From Aulostomus chinensis (lineage: Eukaryota; Chordata; Actinopteri; Syngnathiformes; Aulostomidae), in assembly GCA_037954235.1 (NCBI GenBank), contig JBBMOA010000022.1, positions 740,001 through 804,000 of the forward strand: a stretch of 64,000 bases of DNA, given 5' to 3'. Each line of letters opens with the position of its first letter. Position 1 is the first letter of the stretch. A model generated the notes under the pieces. The model saw only the letters and a program-made list of their open reading frames with translations. It ran no database searches and was not told the DNA's origin. Below, one piece after another: positions 22,944 through 35,418 of the stretch. The translations under genes were made by a program, and so were the position numbers.

Positions 22944-24441
22944 GAGACCGATGGCTATCAGCAGCTCAACCCTCCCGCTCATCGTCTGGTGTGATCCAGG
23001 TCTCCTCCATCCAGCTGGGTGATCAGAGAGCCTCTGACTGGTTTGACTGGTTACAGTGTGTTTTTAGCTCAAATCCACTTCTCCATGTTGTTGGTCTGTG
23101 TGTTCAAGCTTCTGTCACCTTTTTATCCCATTTCTGTTTCAGGTTTATTTCAGCCAGGTATCGTTCAGAAGTCTTCGTGTTGGTATCACGACCATTTCTG
23201 TAACTTCCTAAAACAGACAATCAGAATTCCGGCCCCTGTTTCTAGAGGTCTGGAGCCACGCAAGTGAGTGACTGGAATTGTAGTCAATTACTTCACTTCT
23301 TTATGTTTGACTGTTCAGAAGCAAACAGATAGTCGGGCATCGTAGCTAAAGACCAGCACCGTCAACGCCATCCTCCCCCCAGGTGAAGAGGTTCGGTTAC
23401 CTGGATCATCCTCCGACGCAGCCACGAGGAAGAAAAGCTGTTTGCTGGTGTGAGAGTCGATCAGCGCAGTTCTTTATATGCTGATGCTGACTGTCTGAAT
23501 GTGTTTTAAGAGCCAGCTTTGAAAAGAGAACAAATATGAAAGCGAACACTCAGAAATAATTAGGCTCAGTGGCTGAATGGGCCGGCAGCCTGCATGAAGA
23601 ACGGGCAGGTCACAGGTTCAAGTTCCCTTTCAAACTCCGAATGTTGAGTTTTCAAAGATCACATGTAGTGAAGACATGAAAAAGCCTTGAGAGACATTGA
23701 GGCTGTGCGAAGCATTAGCTCACTGCAGCGCACAGCTGCACACAGTTGTGGCATTTTTGGAATTGACATGCTGCTTTTGCTTTTGGCAATCAAGAAGCAG
23801 CATCTAAAAGGAAAAACTTGAAAAAGCTCCCACATGTGAGGTCTGAATGGCTCAATCAGAAAGGCAGACGGGGTTTGAGGTGACGGGATCAAGTCACAGC
23901 TCGGCTTCAAAAAAAGCTGTTTGAAAGCCCAAAGTAAAAACTGAAAACCTGCCGGGGACAGTAAAGAAACATCCAGAGAGACGATGGTGGTGCTGACTTA
24001 TTATCTTCGGGTACAAATGACAGAGCTGCTGAATCTGACTGACAGATGTTCCAGCTGTCGTTAGGAACACACGTCACTGGAGATGTTTCCTCCTCACATC
24101 TGGACCAAGACGCAACAAACACGAACTCACACATCCGTGTCGTTTCACTCCACAAAATGACTTTAAACAAAAAGGATTCACGGATGCATCAAACTGCTGT
24201 AATGTGCAGAATATTTATGTTGCTTTTCTGACAACACAGGAATTAAAAGTTGATTTCAGGAGATTCCACGCCAGAGTTTAGAACTCGTGTACGGCACGCA
24301 CGCATACATAAATGGAAAGTGACCATAATCAAAGTTTGTAATTAATCAAATATCACAAAATATTACACAACGCTGGAATGAACTGAAGAAAAAAGGCACA
24401 GGAAGTAGAAGCACTTTTTCCATGCGGCTAAACGGTGGTGC

Positions 24442-24520
24442 AGGCTAGCAAGAACAGCCAGGCTAGCAAGAACAGCCAAGCTAGCAAGAACAGCCAAGCT
24501 AGCAAGAACAGCCAAGCTAG
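24442..24520. repeat. 18-bp tandem repeat, about 4.5 copies
   Basis: The unit is GCTAGCAAGAACAGCCAA with one A/G variant. Copies are contiguous. Confidence 0.95.
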
Positions 24521-25654
24521 CGACTAGCAACAAACCTAGCGGCTACAGCAAAGCAGTTGGAGGCCATTACTTTGATTCAGTCCACCTGTTTGTTCAGTTC
24601 TCTGTTCATTTTTTCATTATTAACTGTTTAGACAGAATTGTGACATAAAATAAAACAAGAATCAACAGAAAGAAGAAGGGAGGTACAAACATGTTTAGGC
24701 TATTTTTCACTCCCATTTGTCTCCCATCATGTTAACTCTTTCTCATGTAACGTCCAGTACATGCAAATACCCACACAAAGTGGTTGATGATGTCATCTAG
24801 CGACCCCTAGTGGAGACCTTCAATCTTCTTAAGTAATCTTCTTGTGCCCTGAAGATTTGAAGGAAAAGAAACGACGCTGACAGAAATGCTGATGGCGCCT
24901 GGACTGTTGAATTTCAACTACCCGTGTGATTAAATACTAGTTAAGTTAGAGAATCGAACGTTAATAATCAGTAAGACGAGAGTGAGTCAAACGTCGCGTC
25001 CCCCAAAATTGTGACCAGGCGCAGAATCATTTTCTAGTTTCTGTGAAAACGCCATTTCCAATGTTTTCTTGAGACGACCATGATGGCGTGAAGGAAGACA
25101 AAAGTTAGCTAGACACCGGGAAACACGTCAGCTACCTGGTGACCTGCCGGCTCCTGATGAATCACAGCCAACTGATTATGATCGATGACATAGACACGCC
25201 GTGACGGCCATCATCAAGTCTCTACCTGCGGCGCTTAGGACAAAACATTTAATATGATTTTGTTTCTTGTGGTCTCATTAAGTAAAAGCTTTCCCGACGT
25301 CCAAAAACAACCACTGTCATGACTGTGACTCTGAACGAGCAGTTGCCGTTGTCACAACTTTTATCACAACCGCTGTTTTATTTTTTTAGAATCCAGCAAG
25401 TCAAAGTTGATATTTTAATCGGAGAAGAATGCACGAGACACCCATTCATCATCAGATAAGCTTTGGTTGTGAGTTTAATCGTCTGAGTTGGTTTGTATCT
25501 GCAACCTGCCTGCAGGCGTCCAACCGCTGGAGTCATGAACAGAGCGGGACAATGGCTCGTTTGTCGGTTTGACTCGTCAAATGAGGACATGGCGTCCTCA
25601 TGCTGCCTCTGACATTCCTGCTCCTCCTGTGACGGGTCACATCTGGGCCGATGA

Positions 25655-25670
25655 AGGTCACTGAAGGTCA
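25655..25670 (+). promoter_or_regulatory. DR4 nuclear-receptor motif
   Basis: AGGTCACTGAAGGTCA is two perfect half-sites spaced by four bases, the arrangement preferred by thyroid hormone receptor or LXR with RXR. Function is untested. Confidence 0.35.
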
Positions 25671-26431
25671 GATGGGATTCCAGATGATGAGCGGAGAGGG
25701 GAAGCTGGGACTTTGCTGACCCGGTTCTGGTTTTGACAAGAATCAACTCTTCTCCATTTTTACGACAGGAAGAGGAAGATGTTTGTCATTTGTTCTGACT
25801 CCACACGATAACGACTTTCCTTTGAACCCTGAAGAGATGAAGGTTAAAGAATCGAGTTTCATGGTGAGCGAACTCTGCTGTGAGGGTCTGGGTAGAGTGT
25901 AGCAGAGCGTACCGCCCGCCGCCCGGATGAAGGTACCGCCTCTATGTCATACTTGGGTTCACAGGGTTGCTTCATGGTACTTGGAGACGCATTTGCACTT
26001 TTGTTCAATGAAGTCAGAACGCATCTCTGAACTCCTCTGAAGGCCGTTTGGTGGATGGGGAAATAAAAAGCAGTTCTCACTGTGTCTCAGGTGTGTCTAC
26101 ACCTGTACTGTCATGTGATCAAGCACACTGATCAGAAAAAACGCCTCTGACTTATTTCATGGTCACTAACCTCTGAGTGTGAGGATGCTGTCACGATGTG
26201 TCTTTGCGTTTTTGTTAAACTCCTCCTGTCGCTTATTAATGACTGCGATCACTTGGTGGTCCAGCCACTCTGGAGCAGAACCAGTTCTGGGTCTTTTGTG
26301 TAAATCAGTTTTATCTTCTTTCTACGTCAGTGACAAACAGGAGGTGGGCGGAGTCACAGCGGCAGGCAACATCAACTCCTGTAAAGTTTCACTTCAACAG
26401 GCAAAACTTTCCAACTCAAATCTGTCAAACT

Positions 26432-26801
26432 GGCTGCATGGTGGTGCAGTGGTCCTCACTGCGGCCCCCCATCAAGAAGGTTGTGGGTGGAGCCCCGGCT
26501 GCAGCACGGGGTCTTTCTGGGTGAGTCTCCATGTTCTCCCTGTTCCTGCTGGGTTCTCTCTGGTACTCCAGCTTCCTCCACAGTCCAAAGACATGCAATT
26601 TGGGGACGAGGCTGATTGATTCTCTAAATTGACCGTAGGTGTGAATGTGAGTGTGAATGGTTGTTCGTCTCTATGTTGGCCCTGTGATGGACTGGCGACC
26701 TGTCCAGGGTGAACTCCGCCTCTCGCCCGTAGATGCTGGGATAGGCTCCACCCCCCGTGACCCTTACTAGTAAGGAATAAGCGGAAGACGACGATGGATG
26801 G
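26432..26801 (+). mobile_element. SINE-like repeat, copy 3, full length
   Basis: This is the best complete copy, 370 bases. Head GGCTGCATGGTGGTGCAGTG; middle CATGTTCTCCCTGTTCC and CCACAGTCCAAAGACATG; tail CCGCCTCTCGCCCGTAGATG and GGATAGGCTCCACCCC, ending GACGATGGATGG. It is flanked by ATCTGTCAAACT (26420-26431) and ATCTCTCAAACT (26802-26813), a 12-bp target duplication with one mismatch. Confidence 0.88.
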
Positions 26802-26813
26802 ATCTCTCAAACT

Positions 26814-28892
26814 CTGGAGGCTCAGGATCAGACTTCTGCACCCTGCTGGATGCGACTGGGAACGCCATGGCGGCTCCTATGTGTTGTGGACGAAAACCAC
26901 AGACGTCAGAACGCTTCATCTTTTACAGGCTGCAACCTTTCACGTCATGTCCAGATGTTATATCAGCTGCCAGAGGACCAACGCCAGCGCCACCTTTGAA
27001 AGAGGAATAAAAATGCATTAAAGAGAGGAAGGTCTGGAGCATAAATGGATGAAACCTCCCAATCTCATCCTGTCGAAGAAGAAAGCACAGGAACGTACAA
27101 CAACCGCCTGGAGAAATACTGAGGTTTACACGGTCTGAGTTGTCAGCGTCGCTGCTGCAGCTCGTTTAGGTTTTGTTCAAACACACAATCACCTGAGCTT
27201 GATGTTGAAGCCAAACCTCAGGTTTGATCAGAGATGAAGCGCTGACGCGTGGATCCTCAGCGGTGGACTGACCTCCATCCTGACAGGAAGTTCTATTAGA
27301 ATTCACGCGTCGAACACTTCCAGCTCTCCTTGTTTCATTTTCACTTTTCATTTAGTTTGGGTTTGATTAATCTAAGAGTAGAAGGGGCACAGTAAAATAG
27401 TGAGTCAAAGGTACTTTAGAAGAACATGCAGATGGAGTTGAAGCCGCGTGGGGACGAATGACTCCTGCATATGAAAAACAGAAAAGGCTGAATGTGCCAC
27501 TTGAGTTTGTTGTTTGTGTGATTCAAGTTATTCTAAGACGCCTTGTTCCTCTCTCTTCTGAAAACACCAGTTTCTAAAAAGGTAACACGCTATCAGGTTG
27601 AGGATTGAGGCACAGACGGCGTCACCTGGCTGATGGCGTCGTCTCAGCCTCCTCACCAGGCCCCTCAGCGCTGCTCTGGTGTCCCACTCGGGCCTCACGG
27701 GCCACGGTTTTAAACGCCGAATAGAGACGGAAACGCTTGAAACCGCTTCAATGCGAAGTAGGGTTTTTTGGGGCCAACGCAGATTTCGATATGAAGGAAT
27801 AAAAAATTCCAGTAACCAATATACTGGCCTGTTAATGTTTTTGTTTCTTATGAAAAGACAAATACCTGTTTTTGGTGGCTTAACTGTTGTTCCAGACTTG
27901 TTAAAAGAGTCTACAGAACCAATGTAAGCAAATAGCAAACAAAGCTCTGAACACTTTTACTGGTTGTACTTTGACATTTGTGGTTATTGGTTTCCAGTTA
28001 ACTCTCCCACCTATGACAGACTCCAAAAAACCTGTTTGTTCCTATTAAACACTGAGATATTTATATTGAACAATGGACTTAAAATGAACGGCATGGACTT
28101 GAATCCATCTTCACTTGGTTGAACGCTCTGCGTTTATGTATTCACATATTCAGAGTGACTTAGATTTAGCTAACTCTCAACTAGGAGGCATGTCTCCATG
28201 GTAACCAGCGGTGCCAAATGAGAAAAATAGAGTGATTCTTAACTGTGTGCAGGTATAAGGAGAGATTTCACTCCTCAGAACCAATCAGGGAGCAGAAGTT
28301 CTGCCCCATGACGGAGCTGCAACCTCTCTGCTCCCCTTCAGAGATTTTATAACACTCGTTTTTGTGGTTTTATACTTTTTCCCCAGAAAATTTACTTGAA
28401 GCTGTTGAATTTTTCCTGGAAGGTGACAAACACGATGAGGTTCAGTCAGCCATGTGATGAAAGTCAATCCCAGGAATTCATGGCCGATTAGTCCAGAACT
28501 AGACAGCTCTGTGCAGCAGATGAATGCGATTACGGTCCGTAGCCTGTTATTAGTTGAGTCTGTCCTTGTGAAGCCGGTCTTGTTTTATTAAGCTTGGACT
28601 AACACCCTTTTCTGAAATGTCTTATTATACACAGAAAGCTCCAGTAGGGCAGCGGCAGCAGTAAGTAGGAGGAATCCTACGCTTTCAGAGAAAAATCCTG
28701 TGGATCACTACGTGGATGAGATGTTAGCAGGATGCTAAAGGTTAGCAATGGAAAATCAATCGGACCAGAACAGCAACTTGGACCAGAGGAGCAGGAACAA
28801 GAGCCACCAGGGGCTAATGAGGAACAATGTTGAGGTGACAGAGGAGAAGAGTCGAGTTTAACAGAATAAGTTACACTGACATATTAGTTGCA
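26814..28892. other. non-coding, nothing recognised
   Basis: An AATTCCAGTAACCAATATAC segment near 27810 may be an old transposon remnant. The minus-strand open frame at 27528-27938 has no recognisable domain. Confidence 0.45.
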
Positions 28893-31066
28893 TTGGAGGA
28901 GAGATGGAGGAGTGGTGGAGTGATGAAGGAGTGATGAGGAGTGGTGGAAGAATGAGGAGGAGTGATGGAGGAGCAGTGGTGTGATAGGGAGTGGTGGAGG
29001 AGTGATGAGGAGCAGTGGAGGGATAGGAAGTGGTGGAGGAGTGATGGAGGAACAGTGGAGTGATAGGGAGTGGTGGAGGAGTGAGGAAGAGTGATGGAGG
29101 AGCAGTGGTGATAGGGAGTGATGGAGGAGCAGTGGAGTGATAGGAAGTGGTGGAGGAGTGATGAGGAGTGATGGAGGAGCAGTGGAGTGTTAGGGAGTGG
29201 TGGAGGAGTTATGGAGGAGCAGTGGAGTGATAGGGAGTGGTGGAGGAGTGAGGAAGAGTGATGGAGGAGCAGTGGTGATAGGGAGTGGTGGAGGAGCAGT
29301 GGAGTGATAGGAAGTGGTGGAGGATTGAGGAAGAGTGATGGAGGAGCAGTGGTGATAAGGAGTGGTGGAGGAGTGATGGAGGAGCAGTGGAGTGATGGGA
29401 GTGGTGGAGTGATAGGGAGTGGTGGAGGAGTGAGGAAGAGTGATGGAGATGCAGTGGTGACAGGGAGTGGTGGAGGAGTGAGGAAGAGTGATGGAGGAAC
29501 AGTGGAGTGATAGGAAGTGGTGGAGGAGAGATGAGGAGTGATGGAGGAGCAGTGAGGAAGAGTGATGGAGATGCAGTGGTGACAGGGAGTGATGGAGGAG
29601 CAGTGGAGTGATAGGAAGTGGTGGAGGAGTGATAAGGAGTGATGGAGTGATAGGGAGTGATGGAGGAGCAGTGGAGTGATAGGGAGTGTCGGAGGAATGA
29701 TGAGGAGTGATGGAGGAGCAGTGGAGTGATAGGGAGTGTTGGAGGAGTGATAAAGAGTGATGGAGGAGCAGTGGAGTGATAGGGAGTGTTGGAGGAGTGA
29801 TAAAGAGTGATGGAGGAGCAGTGGAGTGATAGGGAGTGGTGGAGGAGTGAGGAAGAGTGATGGAGGAGCAGTGGTAATAGGGAGTGGTGGAGGAGTGAGG
29901 AAGAGTAATGGAGGAGCAGTGGTGATAGGGAGTGGTGGAGGAGTGATGGATGAGCAGTGGAGTGATAGGGAGTGGTGGAGGAGAGATGGAGGAGCAGTGG
30001 AGTGATAGGAAGTGGTGGAGGAGCAGTGGAGTGATAGGGAGTGGTGGAGGAGTGATGAGGAGTGATGGAGGAGCAGTGGTGATAGGGAGTGGTGGAGGAG
30101 CAGTGGAGTGATAGGAAGTGGTGGAGGATTGAGGAAGAGTGATGGAGGAGCAGTGGTGATAAGGAGTGGTGGAGGAGTGATGGAGGAGCAGTGGAGTGAT
30201 AGGGAGTGGTGGAGGAGTGATGGAGGAACAGTGGAGTGACAGGGAGTGGTGGAGGAGTGAGGAAGAGTGATGGAGGAGCAGTGGTGATAGGGAGTGGTGG
30301 AGGAGTGAGGAAGAGTGATGGAGGAGCAGTGGTGATAGGGAGTGGTGGAGGATTGGTGGAGGAGCAGTGGAGTGATAGGAAGTGGTGGAGGAGTGATGAG
30401 GAGTGATGGAGGAGCAGTGGAGTGATAGGGAGTGGTGGAGGAGTGAGGAGTGATAGAGGAGCAGTGGAATGATAGGGAGTGGTGGAGGATTGAGGAAGAG
30501 TGATGGAGGAGCAGTGGTGATAAGGAGTGGTGGAGGAGTGATGGAGGAGCAGTGGAGTGATAGAGAGTGGTGGAGGAGTGAGGAAGAGTGATGGAGGAGC
30601 AGTGGTGATAGGGAGTGATGGAGGAGCAGTGGAGTGATAGGAAGTGGTGGAGGAGTGATGGAGGAACATTGGAGTGATAGGGAGTGGTGGAGGAGTTATG
30701 GAAGAGTGATGGAGGAGCAGTGGTGATAGGGAGTGGTGGAGGAGTGAGGAAGAGTGATGGGGGAGCAGTGGTGATAGGGAGTGGTGGAGGAGTTATGGAG
30801 GAGCAGTGGAGTGATAGGGAGTGGTGGAGGAGTGAGGAAGAGTGATGGAGGAGCAGTGGTGATAAGGAGTGGTGGAGGAGTGATGGAGGAGCAGTGGAGT
30901 GATAGAGAGTGGTGGAGGAGTGAGGAAGAGTGATGGAGGAGCAGTGGTGATAGGGAGTAATGGAGGAGCAGTGGAGTGATAGGAAGTGGTGGAGGAGTGA
31001 TAAGGAGTGATGGAGTGATAAAGAGTGATGGAGGAGCAGTTGAGTGATAGGGAGTGTTGGAGGAGT
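28893..31066. repeat. G/A-rich minisatellite, 2.2 kb
   Basis: Irregular repeats of GGAGTGGTGGAGGAGTGATG and GAGGAGCAGTGGAGTGATAG. The minus strand reads as a stop-free Ser/Leu/His/Pro-rich frame of 772 codons. That is a composition artefact, since the other minus frames are also open for hundreds of codons. Confidence 0.95.
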
Positions 31067-31137
31067 AGAGTTTTTCTGCTGCTGAGACTGAAACTGTCCA
31101 TCAGTAACAAGGATCACGAGTTCTTCTAACAGGATCT

Positions 31138-31421
31138 GTGTGTGTGTGTGGGGGGGTTCATGTTCACTCAATCTCTCATTCACACACACTCACTCAGTCC
31201 CTCTGACACACACACACACACACGCTCACTCCCGTTCTCTCATACACACTCACTCCCTCTCTCACAGACACATGCACACTCATTCACACCCCCTTCCTCT
31301 CACACACACACACACACACACATTCACTCTCACATGCTCACTCACTCACACACACTCGCTCACTCTCACACACGATCACTCACCCTCTCCCTCTTTCAAA
31401 CACACACATTCACTCACTCCG

Positions 31422-31497
<76 letters not shown>
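31138..31497. repeat. CA and CTCACA microsatellite
   Basis: Mixed ACACTCACTC repeats lead into a pure (CA)n of about 65 bases at 31430-31494. Confidence 0.95.
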
Positions 31498-31498
<1 letters not shown>

Positions 31499-31634
31499 AT
31501 CTCTGACTACCCAGTATCAGGTTTTCAAGCCTGCCACAATCGCTCTGGGCTGGGAAAGAAAAAAAGTGATCCACACCCCCCCCCCACCCCCTTCACCCCT
31601 CACGGGACATCCCGGCATCTGCCAAGAGCCTGTG

Positions 31635-32112
31635 AATGAGTGTGTGTGAAAGAGAGAGAGAAACAAAGTGTGGTGTAGAGTGAGTGTGCGTTCTTGATGT
31701 GAAAAATGAAAGCAATGATGTGTGTGTGTTTGTGTGTGTGATTGTGTGTGTGTGTGTTCAGGCAAAAAGAATGTGAAAATGAGAAATGTGTGAATATGTG
31801 TGTGAAAGAGATGCAATGTGTGAGTGAGTGTATGAAAAGACAAGAATTGTGAGGAAAGTGTGTGTGTGTGTATGTGAGCATGTGGGATGTGCATGAGTGT
31901 GTGTGTGTGTGTGTATGTGCGCAAGTGTGTGTGTGACTGAGTGTGTGTGTGTGTTTGAGTGTGAATGTAAGTGTGTGAATGAGTGTGTGTATATGTTTGA
32001 GTGTGTGTTTTAGTGTGTATGTATATGTGCGCAAGTGTGAGTGTTTGAGTGTGTGTGTGAGCATGTGTGAGCGTGTGTGAGCGTGTGAGCGTGTGTGAGC
32101 GTGTGTGTGTGC
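31635..32112. repeat. TG/GTGAGTG microsatellite
   Basis: Interrupted TG repeats with GTGAGCGTG variants. It is complementary in type to the CA tract just before it, so the two could pair as inverted arms. Confidence 0.9.
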
Positions 32113-32635
32113 CTCCTCTGCCCTCGTCCAGCTGTTGTTTCTTCTTTCTCTCTGAGGAGGGAGAACAAAACTCTCCTCTTGCAAACAGAAAACCTCCCAA
32201 ATGTGGCATCAAAAACCTAAATTTATTTGAATCAAGAAAGAAAACTTCACGATTTCCTCCCAACGCGCCCACACTGTCAACTGGAAACCAGAAAAGTTTG
32301 GAGCCAGATGGTGCGCAACACGAGGAGACAATAAAAATGTAACACTGGAGATGATTTGGTTAACAAAAACGGCAACTGTCCTCCTAAATGCTCTGTTTTG
32401 TCTCCCTTTTTGTCACAATTATTCACGGTTGGTCACATTTCCTCCTGTTCACATAAAATAAGATTACAACTCTTGAGATTAATGTGAAGACTGCAGTCGA
32501 GGGGTTTAATCTCAGTTTCAGCAGATGAAGCCAGAAACACAACCAGCTCAAGAGAAGTTTCAGCCGGTTCTGATTCTGTCAACGGCGTTGAGGCGAAGAG
32601 TGCCAGAGTGCTCCGTCAGTGCTGCCCAGTTCCAG
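32113..32635. other. non-coding, nothing recognised
   Basis: Unique A/T-rich sequence without a supported frame. Confidence 0.5.
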
Positions 32636-32727
32636 CAGCCTGGCGGAGCAGCGGTCCTCACTGTGCACTGTTCTTTCTGGTACTCTGGCTTCCTCCCACA
32701 GTCCAAAGACATCAAGAGGGGACGGTG
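32636..32727 (+). mobile_element. SINE-like repeat, copy 4, truncated; its tail opens into a satellite
   Basis: GGAGCAGCGGTCCTCACTG, TCTTTCTGGTACTCTGGC and CCCACAGTCCAAAGACATC are family sequence with a deletion of the first third. GAGGGGACGGTGGATGG then runs straight into the GGAT array. Confidence 0.75.
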
Positions 32728-35418
32728 GATGGATGGATGATGGATGGATGGATGATGGATGGGTGGATGATGAATGGATGAATGGGTGGATGGATAATGG
32801 ATGGATGGATGGGTGGATGATGGATGGGTGGATGGATGATAGATGGGTGGATGGATGGATGATGGATGGGTGGATGGATGGATGGATGGATGATGGATGG
32901 ATGATGGATGGGTGGATGATGGATGGATGAATGGGTGGATGGATAATGGATGGATGGATGGGTGGATGATGGATGGGTGGATGGATGATAGATGGGTGGA
33001 TGGATGGATGATGGATGGGTGGATGGATGGATGATGGATGGGTGGATGATGGATGGATGGATGAGAGGATGGATGGGTGGATGGTGGATGGATGGATGGA
33101 TGATGGATGGGTGGATGGATAATGGATGGATGGATGAGAGGATGGATGGGTGGATGATGGATGGGTGGATGGATGGATGGATGATGGGTGGATGATGGAT
33201 GGGTGGATGGATGGATGGATGGATGGATGGATGATGGATGGGTGGATGATGAATGGATGAATGGGTGGATGGATAATGGATGGATGGATGGGTGGATGAT
33301 GGATGGGTGGATGGATGATAGATGGGTGGATGGATGGATGATGGATGGGTGGATGGATGGATGGATGGATGGATGGATGATGGATGGGTGGATGATGGAT
33401 GGATGAATGGGTGGATGGATAATGGATGGATGGATGGGTGGATGATGGATGGGTGGATGGATAATGGATGGATGGATGGGTGGATGATGGATGGGTGGAT
33501 GGATGATAGATGGGTGGATGGATGGATGATGGATGGGTGGATGGATGGATGGATGGATGAGAGGATGGATGGGTGGATGATGGATGGGTGGATGGATGGA
33601 TGGATGGATGATGGGTGGATGATGGATGGGTGGATGGATGGATGGATGATGGATGGATGGATGATGGGTGGATGATGGATGGATGATGGATGGGTGGATG
33701 GATGGATGGATGGATGGATGGTGGATGATGGATGGGTGGATGATGGATGGATGGATGATGGATGGGTGGATGATGGATGGGTGGATGACGGATGGATGGA
33801 TGATGGATGGGTGGATGATGGATGGGTGGATGGATGATGGATGGATGGATGATGGATGGATGGGTGGATGATGGATGGGTGGATGGATGGATGATGGATG
33901 GATGGATGGGTGGATGATGGATGATGGATGGGTGGATGGATGGATGATGGATGGGTGGATGGATGATGGATGGGTGGATGGATGGGTGGATGGATGGATG
34001 ATGGATGGATGGGTGGATGATGGATGGGTGGATGGATGGATGGATGGATGATGGATGGATGGATGGGTGGATGATGGATGATGGATGGGTGGATGGATGG
34101 ATGGATGATGGATGGATGGGTGGATGATGGATGGGTGGATGGATGGATGGATGGATGATGGATGGATGGATGGGTGGATGATGGATGATGGATGGGTGGA
34201 TGGATGGATGGATGGATGATGGATGGATGGATGGGTGGATGATGGATGGGTGGATGGATGGATGGATGGATGATGGATGGATGGATGGGTGGATGATGGA
34301 TGGGTGGATGGATGGATGGATGATGGATGGGTGGATGATGGATGGGTGGATGGATGGATGATGGATGGGTGGATGGATGATGGATGGGTGGATGGATGGG
34401 TGGATGGATGGATGATGGATGGGTGGATGGATGATGGATGGGTGGATGGATGGGTGGATGGATGGATGATGGATGGGTGGATGGATGATGGATGGGTGGA
34501 TGGATGATGGATGGGTGGATGGATGGATGGATGGATGATGGATGGGTGGATGGATGGGTGGATGGATGGATGGATGGATGGATGGATGATGGATGGGTGG
34601 ATGGATGGGTGGATGGATGATGGATGGGTGGATGGATGGGTGGATGGATGGATGGATGGGTGGATGGATGATGGATGGGTGGATGGATGGGTGGATGGAT
34701 GGATGGATGGGTGGATGGGTGGATGGATGGGTGGATGGATGATGGATGGGTGGATGGATGGGTGGATGGATGGATGGATGGGTGGATGGGTGGATGGATG
34801 GGTGGATGGATGGGTGGATGGATGGATGGATGGGTGGATGGATGATGGATGGGTGGATGGATGGGTGGATGGATGATGGATGGGTGGATGGATGGGTGGA
34901 TGGATGGATGGATGGGTGGATGGATGATGGATGGGTGGATGGATGGGTGGATGGATGGATGGATGGGTGGATGGGTGGATGGATGGGTGGATGGGTGGAT
35001 GGATGGGTGGATGGATGGATGGATGGATGATGGATGGGTGGATGGATGGGTGGATGGATGATGGATGGGTGGATGGATGGGTGGATGGGTGGATGGATGG
35101 GTGGATGGATGATGGATGGGTGGATGGATGGGTGGATGGATGGGTGGATGGGTGGATGGATGGGTGGATGGATGGATGGATGGATGATGGATGGGTGGAT
35201 GGATGGGTGGATGGATGATGGATGGGTGGATGGATGGGTGGATGGATGGATGGATGGGTGGATGGATGATGGATGGGTGGATGGATGGGTGGATGGATGG
35301 ATGGATGGGTGAATGGGTGGATGGATGGGTGGATGGATGGATGGATGGATGATGGATGGGTGGATGGATGGGTGGATGGATGATGGATGGGTGGATGGAT
35401 GGGTGGATGGATGGATGA
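32722..35418. repeat. GGAT satellite array, 2.7 kb, with about 480-bp higher-order block
   Basis: Nearly pure ATGG tetramers with GGTGG, GATGATGG and rare TAATGG, GAATGG and GATAGATG variants. A stretch of about 90 bases from 32762 recurs identically from 33241 (479 bases apart). Minus-strand frames of 900 or more codons (Ser-Ile-His-Pro) are artefacts. Confidence 0.97.

Larger units (their letters stand above)
22944..26431. other. non-coding, nothing recognised except small repeats
   Basis: It contains an 18-bp tandem repeat at 24442-24520 and a DR4 half-site pair at 25655-25670. No supported gene. Confidence 0.5.

Noticed and set aside
27528..27938. A 136-codon minus-strand frame
   Set aside because: No recognisable domain; part resembles old transposon sequence (CCAGTAACCAATATAC).
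28871..31189. A 772-codon minus-strand frame rich in Ser, Leu, His and Pro
   Set aside because: It translates a G/A-rich minisatellite. Overlapping frames are also open and no domain is present.
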